A stretch of DNA of 64,000 nucleotides from Bullera alba (lineage: Eukaryota; Basidiomycota; Tremellomycetes; Tremellales; Bulleraceae). This document shows, one piece after another, positions 55,881 through 64,000 of this stretch. Every line of letters begins with the position of its first letter. The first letter of the stretch is position 1. The notes beneath the pieces are model-generated. The model did not search any database and was not told the DNA's origin. It saw nothing but the letters and a program-made list of their open reading frames with translations. Position numbers and translations under genes: made by a program. The stretch lies in the NCBI GenBank assembly GCA_001600095.1, contig BCIX01000001.1:248001-312000 (forward strand), read 5' to 3'.

Positions 55881-56946
55881 TCAAGAAACGAGCCTGGGTT
55901 TGCTGATAAACCAAGAGGTGTACACAACGGCCAGTCCGAAGGAGATCTCCTTCCACCCCAAGGAGGACAGTGCCCGCGTGGCATCACCACCGACGACCGG
56001 GGTACTCTGCTGGACTTGGAGGGCGTTTGGTATTTGCTCATCCTGCACGTCACTCCAGGTGACGCCGGCGGTATCTCCGCAGTCGTTCTGAAGATGTCCA
56101 CCGATTGACCTGGTGAGGTCTTTCCCTCGGATCTGAGGCAGCATATACACTCTGTTTGCCATTGTCAGCGCTAGTCACGTCGTAGACGCAGGAGCGGACA
56201 CTTACGCCGCCTTGTACATCTCGTGCATGCATCCCGTGCATTCCGCCTGACTGAACACGCTGCCTTGATACTGCTGTAGATCATCTTGACCGGTGACTAG
56301 ATCGTTGAAGAAGTAATTGTGGTTGGCCGTCTCCGAGGTGTTGAGCGTTGAGGGTAGGCATAGATCGGCAGTACCGTTGCTACGACCAGTCAGCCCTTCA
56401 ATCCCCACTTCTTCTGAAAGCGACTTACAAATGGACAGAGCAGGCCAGAGTCCGGTAGCTATTAGTATAGTTGTCCAGTATAGCCCCCAATACCTGGACT
56501 AAATCCGTGTTCTTGCTCCCATCGCACGTCTGGTCTAACAGGCTTTTGGCCTCTTTCAAATCCGTATCGGCGCATTGAGTTCCACCGCACACTGTGCCGA
56601 GATAAGTTGATAGTTGGGCGGAGAACGATGCGTTCTCGGAGGGCGCTACGATCAACGGGGCGAGGGTACTGAGGCTGAGACACGAGCCGATCGAGTTGGT
56701 GGTCATATTGACGAGGGTGATCAGGCATGACATTGAGGATATTTGGGCTACTTGCAGCGTTTGCAGGAATGCCACTTCGCTACTAACCGCGGGAGTCGTA
56801 GTGGTGTTGCCTCCTGAGGCGGGCGCCTCGGATGACGAGGCGACAGCGGCGGTGGTGCTCTCCGATCCGCCGAACAATCCTGCCGAGGCGACTTGAGCAT
56901 AGCAGCCAAGGAGGCAGATGGCGAGTGAAGCGAGTGAGGGCCGCAT
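55881..56946 (-). CDS. Secreted Cys-containing protein of unknown function
   Basis: Three exons starting MRPSLASLAICLLGCYAQVASAGLFGG, a clear signal peptide, then a Ser/Thr/Ala-rich linker. The mature domain has about a dozen cysteines (MSCLIT, GSCLSL, VCGGTQCAD, QTCDGS, LACSVH, DLCLPS, AECTGCMHEMYKAA, NDCGD) and several N-glycosylation sequons (NMTT, NASF, NYTN, NGTA). The helical spacing resembles fungal extracellular proteins that some databases group as domains of unknown function. A hydrophobic stretch near the end (ISFGLAVVYTSWFI) followed by a few polar residues could be a GPI signal or a short membrane anchor. Likely a cell-surface protein; function unknown. Convergent with the Ser-rich gene. 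Confidence 0.75.
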
Positions 56947-57519
56947 CGTGTAGAACAGTCAGCTATCGGCTCCAGGCCATATGCCAGACGACTAAGTATT
57001 TGTAAGTGTCCAACAACACCAATGAGTGTTTCGTGGATGGACCGTGAATCGGTGACGGGTGTGAGATCAATCATCAATACTCGTACTCCTGATGTGGTCA
57101 TCGCCAAACAGCACCAAATCGCACGATCATCGCTCCCAGGGAGTCAGTACTGAAAGGAGGCATCGCTGCTGGGTGAGTCTCGTCTTGGCTGCTGATTTGG
57201 ACCGCTCACAATGCTTGTGTAACGCTGACAGAGTCGAGAGCACTCCAACAGCACTCCTTTATAAAGCCAGACAGGTTTGCCACGGGGTCATTACCCATCA
57301 TAACCCCGGATAACGCCGACCTACCCATCTTTTGGTTGTCAACACTGCTTCATACGTAAGCAGTCTCAGCTGCGTTCATCCCCGTTCGACCTCCACTGTC
57401 CTTGTCCACCACCACCACCGCCAGTGAGATCACGAGGAGAGCGTGGGCGACATCGCGAGCGGGAGACGGCGACAACGAGCAAGAAGGAAGATACAGCGGT
57501 CCTTGTCTCCAGAGCCAGG
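56947..57519. promoter_or_regulatory. Divergent intergenic region (secreted protein / bZIP)
   Basis: About 570 bases between opposite start codons. It holds the promoters of both genes; the 100 bases before 57520 are an A/G/C-rich leader in frame with an upstream GTG but no ATG. No recognised site. Confidence 0.4.
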
Positions 57520-58975
57520 ATGACCTCCAACAACATGAATAGCGACGAGGCTTTCGACATGATCATGGGTCTGCCCGGTACCAGCGAGCCAACTCAGCCC
57601 ATCACTGCTGAAGAGAGCGCATTGGTCTTGTCTTGTGAGTATTTACAGCGGCGTCGCGGACTCTGTCGTGAAATGTGGTCTGACAATCGCACTTTAGATC
57701 TTCGAGGAGAGCCGCCTGAAGAAGGCAAGAGCACTCGACTATCCCCGCAAACCACCTTGCGGATGCTCCAAGCGGTGCCAGATCCAAAGTACCGCCAAGG
57801 ACAACAGCAGCAGGGTGAAGGCACTGCATCCAGACAATCATATCAATCGCATCAGCCGTCGCCTCAGCATCAGATCCCTCGACGATCGCCATCACCTGTA
57901 GACCCCTCTATCAAGATCGATCCGGCGCTGGAAGTCCTAGCCGCAGCTACCGGTGTATCGGAGCCTTCGTACGATCCGACTCCAGCACCATTCACAGCCT
58001 ATCCACCTATGATTGACGACTATGGAGCGCTCGGAGAGATGGGCGGCAAGCGAAAGAAATTGCCTCATGAGAGGGCTGGCTGGAAGGAGATGGACGATGT
58101 GGGACCACGTAAACGCGGCAGAAAGAAGCACGTCGACGAGCCACATCCTGGACCGCATCAATCGACTCTGATACAATCGCAAACCGGTCACAATAGTCAA
58201 GGCCACATGTCGGGACAGGGTTCAAGTTCCCAGAATGACGGCAACAACGCAGAAGGCGGGCCTAGTCATCTGGAGCGAGACCTCATCGAGGCGCACAGAC
58301 AGAGTGGCGGTGCTGCAGACTCGGGAGAGACTTTCAGGAGCATCGGCGTGTTCTCCTCCACGCCGAATGATAGTGATGACAACCGACATCACGAGCAGAG
58401 TAGCCAGAATACCGGTGAAGATCAGAACAGGGAGGCGTCGCAGAACGAGTAAGTCAGCTGCCAACCAACCAACCGAAGGTTTGAAGCTGAAGTTACTTCA
58501 GTGGCAAGATGTCCCGAGCGGAGCAGAACAGACGCGCTCAGCAGGCTTTCCGAAGGCGCCGTGAAGAACGCATGAAAGATCTTGAATCTGCCGCTGCGGC
58601 GCTGGAGCCAACTCAGAGACGACTACAGGATGCAGAGGCGAAACTGCGAGAGGTCGCTTTGGTGCGTCTTTCTTATTCGTCGTGAATCTCTCAACGCCCT
58701 GAGGCCAAGCTGACTCGGCGTAGGCTCTCGACACATCGCGCATACAAGCGGCAGCACTGAAGGCCTCGCTGAAGACATTGGCGGACGCGACCAAGGAATC
58801 CGTCTTGACGATGGACGGAACGCTTTGTGTCAACTCGTTGTTGGCGCGCAGGTCCGGCCCGACGTCCGCTGACGATATGGAGGATGCGTTTGCATTGTTG
58901 GAGAGACAGGCGCGAGAGTTGGCGAAACAGAATCGCGCGAAGCGATCCGAGGGCGAGGGCAGTGGGATGAGATGA
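57520..58975 (+). CDS. bZIP transcription factor
   Basis: Four exons (57520-57634, 57698-58448, 58502-58661, 58724-58975) give 425 residues. The N-terminal two thirds are Gln/Pro/Ser-rich with basic patches (GKRKKLPHERAGW, GPRKRGRKKHVDEP). The basic region AEQNRRAQQAFRRRREER, followed by heptads (MKDLESAAAALEPTQRRL), is the fungal Yap/Pap1-type bZIP, with the N-X2-Q-X2-F-R signature in place of the N-X2-A-A-X2-C-R of CREB/AP-1. The C-terminal part has no obvious Cys-rich domain for redox sensing (one Cys, in GTLCVNSLL). The first intron (57635-57697) is 63 bases, a multiple of three and free of stops, so retention would add 21 residues without disrupting the frame. Confidence 0.88.
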
Positions 58976-59255
58976 AGTGATGCCAGGGGGGCAAGTTGGC
59001 CGTTGTAAGAGTGACTCCGATTTCAGAAGGACTAGCAGTCGGGACATGCACGTCTGCGGAAGACAGAAGGAATGTCGTGTATAGTAGTCTATATCGTTAA
59101 AATCATGTATCGGGCTCGAAGAGAGCAGGATCAGAAGAAGCCGAGCCGATGTGGAGGTCTTCCAACCAACCCACTCGGTCTCGTGAACATCAACCGACCC
59201 ATTCCACATCTGTAAACTGAACACTTCTCCTCGACCTGTACAAAGTCTGCGCGGG

Positions 59256-61360
59256 ATGGAGAGCACGCCTTTGACCCTATCTGTGTGAGTAGACACAGTT
59301 GCATGGTGGTCTGGAGCTGACTTCTACCCAAGGCTTCGGATCACGCCCACGACCCTTCTCACACCTGATGCGGAGGATCTACCACTCGCTCAACCCTTGC
59401 CCCAAGATGCGCTGCCGCTGCCCACTCCCCCGCCCCACCTGTTCTCGCCTACACACGCATATCCCTCTCCATACCCCATAGCGTCGCTCGGCTCTTTGCT
59501 CAGTTTGACCCTCGACCTCCGGAACACCAAGCAGGATGGCACGGGCGTCACCGGTGTGAGAATGATGTGCGAGGTGCAATCCCCAGCTGGACGCTACCGC
59601 CTCGGTGAAGCCATCCACGGGCAATCCAACAACCCAGATGGGGAGGGAGGCGGTGAGAAGGAAGAAGCAGGGGTGATTCCGGATTTGGAATCGGGCAAGA
59701 GTTTGGTCTTGGACGTGGATTCCGAACTGAAGGAATTGGGTCTACACGTGTTGATAGTCAGTGTCGCTTGGGAAACTGTGGATGGCAGAAGGACATTCCA
59801 GCGGTTCTTCAAGTTCACAGTGAGTCCGTGGTCTACACGTTCCAGTCTGGAGGACCGGCTTACACTCTTGGACACTCATAGGTGAACCCCCCGCTGGCAA
59901 TCAAGACCCGGATACAGAACACTCAACACCCCAACACCTCCTTGGATGCGATCAAGCGCGAACACGTCTATCTCGAGGTCTTGGCGCAGAACGTTTCGCC
60001 AGAGGGAATCGTCTTTGACAAAGTGGCTTTGCAGCCCGTTCAGCGGCTCACAGCGGAGACCATAGGCGAAGACACTGCTCCCAAAGCCACCGCCTTGAAC
60101 TCCAATAGCACGTTGATGCCCGGTGATACAAAGCAATACCTCTTCCTCCTCTCCCCATCCAAGGAGGACGATTCCACTCTGGACGATACAGCCGGAACCT
60201 CCAGGCCAAAGCCGTGCAAGAAGAGCGTGTTCCCGCCAGATGTCACACCAGGCTCGATACTTCCCCTCGGAAGATTGGACTTGACTTGGAGTTCCGGTCT
60301 ACATCACGATCCGGGAAGACTGCAAACGTCCACGCTGAACAGACGTCTGCCGGTGATGTCGAATGGTGGACCGATCGCACCGACTCCTTCGCGAACGACA
60401 AGTGCACTCGGAGTACCAGGTTCGATGTCCCGCACGACGAGCCCCAAACCGCCTGTCCCGCATAAAGACGGTGCTTCGCCTTGGGAATACGATCTGACCG
60501 TCTTGAAAATCGATAGAGATGGTGTAGAGGCAGAAGAGGAGTTCGAGGTGACACTGCAGCTGGGCATACGGTCCACACAGCCTGTGGCCGATGTCGAAGC
60601 AGATGAGAGTCAGGAGGAAGACGTGAGGGATACTGCACGGACGATATCGCCCGGGCCTAAAGTCGCTCTGCAGTATCTAACGAGGATACCTGCGTCGACG
60701 GCGAACGGACCCAGTGTTTCGATACAGCCCTCAACTCCAACGCCGATGACTAGGACCGGGAGTGCGACGTCGACAACGGGCCAACTGCCCAATAGACCAT
60801 TCTCCCCACCCACCACTCCGTCGCGCCTGATGAGCTCTACTGGTCATCCGAGACAAGCCCTGTCTCCGGAATCAAGACCGATGACACCAGTGTCTACGCA
60901 ATTGAGGCAAGCGGTATCCTCGACCTTGTCGCCAGCGCCTACGCTCAATTTACCTCTCCCTCCCGACTCAGGATCGATATCACAAGGTCCGCCGTTCCCG
61001 CCTCGGCCTCATGTGCTTGAACAGGCCGGCAGTAGTAAAGGAGTAGCGGGATCTCGCGAAGAAGCCCTCAAAGGTCGAATCATACACCTGGGATCGTCTC
61101 TACAGCTCCTACCGGCAAAAGAGCTAGAAATTGCGGAAGAAAACATGGCGACACTGTACGGCGACCAGCCGGCTGCGAGTAGGCGGTGGGAGCAGGTTCA
61201 TGAGGTCAAGCTCCGATTCATGGGCTTGCAGCCCGGTTTGTGCGAGCTAGGCGGGATACGCGTTTTGGACCTTTCGAGAGGGGATGATGGGGCAAAAGTC
61301 CTAGAGGGAAGTGTAGGTCGAGAGTGGGACTCTCTGGGGGATATCCTGATCTCTGCATGA
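59256..61360 (+). CDS. TRAPPC13: TRAPP complex subunit TRAPPC13 homologue
   Basis: Three exons (59256-59284, 59333-59819, 59882-61360) give 664 residues. The first exon is only 29 bases (MESTPLTLSV). The TRAPPC13 (DUF974) features are the start LRITPTTLLTP, the beta-sandwich segment YPIASLGSLLSLTLDLRNT, LHVLIVSVAWET with FFKFTVNPPLAIKTRIQN, VYLEVLAQNVSPEGIVFDKV, and the C-terminal EVKLRFMGLQPGLCELGGIRVLD. A long Pro/Ser/Thr linker (about residues 370-550) is inserted before the last part. TRAPPC13 belongs to TRAPPIII/II, which activates Rab1/Ypt1 in secretion and autophagy. Baker's yeast lacks a clear counterpart, so presence here fits the basidiomycete origin. Confidence 0.9.
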
Positions 61361-61625
61361 TACGACGGTGCTTGAGAAGGACGAGGATGCAGATGAGCAG
61401 TACGATAGCTTAGTAGACGGTGTACACTGTACGGTGTTTACGATTTACGTCATGGCCTCACTTTGCCGCCCAAACGAAATAGGAATGATGATACGATCGC
61501 GCTTCTCTCCTCTCCTCAATTTCGACGTTTGACTTTGGATCAACACTTCCTCTGCGCCCATACACAGAGAGACACTCTGCGCGTTTCGGATCGACAGGGA
61601 TATCACCACTCAACCCTCAACCCAT
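61361..61625 (+). promoter_or_regulatory. Short ERG24 promoter region
   Basis: 265 bases between TRAPPC13 and ERG24. ATCACCACTC at 61602-61611 agrees with the sterol-response element ATCACCCCAC at 8 of 10 positions, but lies only 15 bases before the ATG, probably inside the leader, so I do not treat it as a site. Confidence 0.3.
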
Positions 61626-63484
61626 ATGGCCAGGAAATCCGAGGCCGAGGCCTCGTCCTCTGGCGAAGTCACCACTACCATTACAGCCACGACCACGCTG
61701 ACAGTGCCGGCTCACCCAAAAGTCCCAACATACGCTGAGCTCAACCCCCGTTCCGAAGCAACCGACTTTTTCGGTCCGATCGGTACAACGGTTGTGTCCC
61801 TAGGATGCCCGTTCATCGTCTATTTCCTCTTCTTCACCTGTAACGAGGTGACTGGCTGTCACCCCACCAATTCCAGAGACTGGAAGTTGGCCTTTGAGGG
61901 TATTTTCGGCGGATGGGATACTGTCTCTGGCAGGCTATGGGACTGGAAGGCCGCTGGGGTGTACCTCGCCTGGTACGCGTTCTGTGTGGTCTGCGCCGTC
62001 GTCCTGCCGGGCGACAAGGTCGAGGGGACTTTGATGCGAGATGGCAAGAGAAAGGTCTACACCATGAATGGTGAGGGAGAAGCTATCCTTCGCTCTGAAC
62101 AGCGCTGATAGATGATACTAGGTCTCTACACCATGCTACTGGCATTGGGTATCTCGGTCGGTATCCTGCTGCAGCCAGGTGGTATTCACCTTTACTCGTG
62201 GCTTTACGACCACTTTCTCCAACTCGCCTCGGCATCGCTAGTCATGTCGGCTTTCCAGGCCACTTGGGTCTACGCATACAGCTACTACTCTGGTGAACTC
62301 CTTGCGCTCGGAGGTAACTCTGGTATTTTCATCTACGATGTGAGTTCAGCTGTCGCTTGGGACGTCCTGGTAGCTGATACTGACTTCGTTCCTAGTGGTT
62401 CCTGGGTCGACCACTCAACCCGACCGTCCCCGGATTCCCCTCGTTCGACATCAAGACCTTCAACGAGGTCAGGCCGGGAATTATCGGCTGGCCATTGCTC
62501 AACATTGCCTGTGCGTGTGAGCAATACCTCCGATTCGGCAAGGTCACCGATAGCATGTGGATGGTCGTCTTGTTTGAAATGTGGTACTCTTTCGACAGTC
62601 TGTGGCAGGAGGTAAGATCACCGTAAACTCCACCAGTAATCCCTGGTTCTGATCTTGCACCACGTATAGTCTGCCATTCTGAACCAGATGGACATCACGA
62701 CCGATGGCTTTGGATTCATGCTTTCCTTTGGTGACCTCGTCTGGGTGCCATTCGTGTATGGCCTTCAGGCGCGCTACCTCGCCTTCCACCCGATCAACCT
62801 CGGACTGGTTGCTGGCTCGGCTATCGTACTCGTCAAAGCGGTCGGTCTGTACATTTTCAGACAGTCCAACTGGGAGAAACATGAGTTCAGGAATGGCAGA
62901 AACCCAAGAAGTGAGCAGATTCATTGGGCTCTTTGCCTTTGAGAAATCCCACTCTGACACGCGGCAGACCTCGAGTTCATGCAGACGGAACGAGGCACCA
63001 AGCTCTTGACATCTGGATGGTGGGGTCGATCCAGGCATCCCGTGAGCGAGAACGACTTGATCCAATTGGTATATGCTGACAGGATGTAGAACTACTTTGG
63101 TGACTGGCTCATGGCGTGAGTCATCCCTCCCATTACAGAAGCCGCTCGCGCGCCTCGAAGGCTGATGACAATGCTGACGCTTCATGTAGCCTCGCCTGGT
63201 GTCTGCCCACTGGCTTCAACACGCCCATCACTTATTTCTACCTCGCATTCTTCATCGTGCTCCTGCTCCACCGACAGGTCCGAGACGACGAGATGTGTAG
63301 GCAGAAGTACGGCAAAGACTGGGACAAGGTGGGTCCGGAAATCGATCAAAATTTGAATATTTGAATATTGTTGACGAGCTATCAGTACTGCGAGTTGGTG
63401 CCATACCGGATCATTCCATACGTCGTGAGTGTAGTCGATCTCGTTTGAACGCGGTGTCGGCGACTGACGTCCTGTCAGTACTAG
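61626..63484 (+). CDS. ERG24: Delta(14)-sterol reductase
   Basis: Multi-exon gene from MARKSEAEASSSGEV. Many hydrophobic segments and the sterol C-14 reductase/lamin B receptor family signatures are present: FFGPIGTTVVSLGCPFIVYF, WFLGRPLNPTVPGFPSFDIKTF, RPGIIGWPLLNI, MDITTDGFGFMLSFGDLVWVPFVYGLQARYL, TKLLTSGWWGRSRHPNYFGDW, and YGKDWDKYCELVPYRIIPYVY. The enzyme reduces the C14-C15 double bond after Erg11 demethylation, in the ER, using NADPH, and is a target of morpholine antifungals. The FGFML block distinguishes it from Erg4. The last intron (63426-63478) leaves a terminal coding exon of just TAC TAG, restoring the family's final Tyr. Confidence 0.94.
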
Positions 63485-63859
63485 ACGGTGCTGGAGGCAG
63501 AGTCACAGGAGGCCCAGACTGAATCTGGAGAACGCAGGAAGGAGGGAGGAGAGGCGGAAGTGAGGTGAAGCGCAGTGCAAGTACGATCTGATGATAGACA
63601 TTAATGTCGCAATATGACCAGTGACCCGGACGGGGCAATATACAAGCAATATACTACGAGCACCTGTCCATATCGCTTATTTAATGATGTGTGGCCTTGG
63701 GCCGAATGGCCAGACCTGGGAAGGAGCGCCATGCAGAACGATTCATGAGCTACAAAAGATGTCAAACTCGTCGAAGTCTCGATACTAATGGCACTGCAGT
63801 CTCTATCCGCAAACCCATCCGATCCGCCAGTTATGACCCGCCAGAATTTTGGTGCGAGC
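63485..63859. other. Convergent intergenic region at right end
   Basis: About 375 bases between the stop of ERG24 and the stop of the partial minus-strand gene. Should contain both 3' UTRs; no feature seen. Confidence 0.4.
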
Positions 63860-64000
63860 TTATTTGCCCTCGAACATCTTCTTGATGGCGTCGGTGGAGT
63901 ACGACTTGGGTCGCTCAAGGGGCATCTGCGAGTGGTCAGAATAAGATTCTTGTGGAAAGACGCTTGTCGACTTACACCAAGGGCTCGGTCCCAGATGAGC
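63860..64000 (-). CDS. 3' end of an unidentified gene (truncated by window edge)
   Basis: Two exon pieces are visible: 64000-63976 (LIWDRALG) and 63925-63860 (MPLERPKSYSTDAIKKMFEGK, stop TAA), separated by an intron with a canonical GTAAGT donor and a CAG acceptor. They join in frame. The fragment is too short to name a family; the ending is basic and not a membrane or retention signal. The rest of the gene lies to the right of the window. Confidence 0.6.
   Translation of the reverse strand, partial: AHLGPSPWCKSTSVFPQESYSDHSQMPLERPKSYSTDAIKKMFEGK

Noticed and set aside
61602..61611. Sterol-response-element-like sequence before ERG24
   Set aside because: Only 8 of 10 matches and located about 15 bases before the ATG, inside the probable leader.

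Overview
The window is nuclear DNA of a basidiomycete yeast, most likely a tremellomycete (Cryptococcus/Kwoniella-like). Reasons: it is compact and moderately GC-rich, with genes on both strands broken by many 45-65 nt introns (GTGAGT/GTAAGT donors, CTGAC/CTGAT-like branch sites, YAG acceptors). The gene content (a DEP-RGS protein of Crg1 type, a STRIPAK Far11, a SulP-STAS-cNMP Vsb1) is typical fungal. No rRNA, tRNA, CRISPR array or bacterial-style operon was seen. Gene models below were spliced by hand; where I give exon ends I checked the reading frame across junctions.

Layout. 1-1661: leader/intergenic. 1662-3960 CRG1-like RGS protein (+). 4385-7398 Zn2Cys6 transcription factor (-), divergent from a single-pass membrane protein of unknown function 7838-8780 (+). 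8881-9745 cytochrome c haem lyase CYC3 (-), divergent from FAR11/STRIP 10162-14695 (+). 14804-19543 VSB1-like SulP transporter (-). 20175-20984 stand-alone gag-like gene (+), then 2 kb without genes. 23015-25265 GPI-anchored alpha-amylase family protein (+). 25704-26899 KduD-type dehydrogenase (+). 1.8 kb gap, then C2H2 regulator 28689-30477 (+). 31089-31892 second stand-alone gag-like gene (-). 32483-34509 mitochondrial MetRS (-), divergent from prohibitin PHB2 34747-35876 (+). 36182-37858 type I DnaJ (+). 37913-38824 Alba-like protein (-). 39133-41488 CCT5 (+). 42175-43472 FBP1 (+). 44785-47186 membrane-anchored GH16 (+). 47347-49372 RPN3 (-). 49674-51458 two-domain PDI (-). 52146-53034 four-TM protein (+). 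54042-55770 Ser-rich unknown (+). 55881-56946 secreted Cys-containing protein (-). 57520-58975 bZIP (+). 59256-61360 TRAPPC13 (+). 61626-63484 ERG24 (+). 63860-64000 3' end of an unidentified gene (-).

Functionally this is mostly ordinary eukaryotic housekeeping: proteostasis (DnaJ, CCT5, RPN3, PDI), mitochondria (CYC3, MSM1, PHB2), sterol and carbon metabolism (ERG24, FBP1), cell-wall glucan enzymes (GH13, GH16) and signalling (CRG1, FAR11). The unusual items are: two intronless gag-like genes about 10 kb apart with a nearly identical zinc-knuckle tail and no polymerase; a cluster of extreme splicing events (6, 9 and 18 nt internal exons, an ATG split by an intron, 5 and 6 nt terminal coding exons); an alpha-amylase homologue with an Asn in place of the usual region-I His; and a GH16 enzyme with a long charged cytoplasmic tail.
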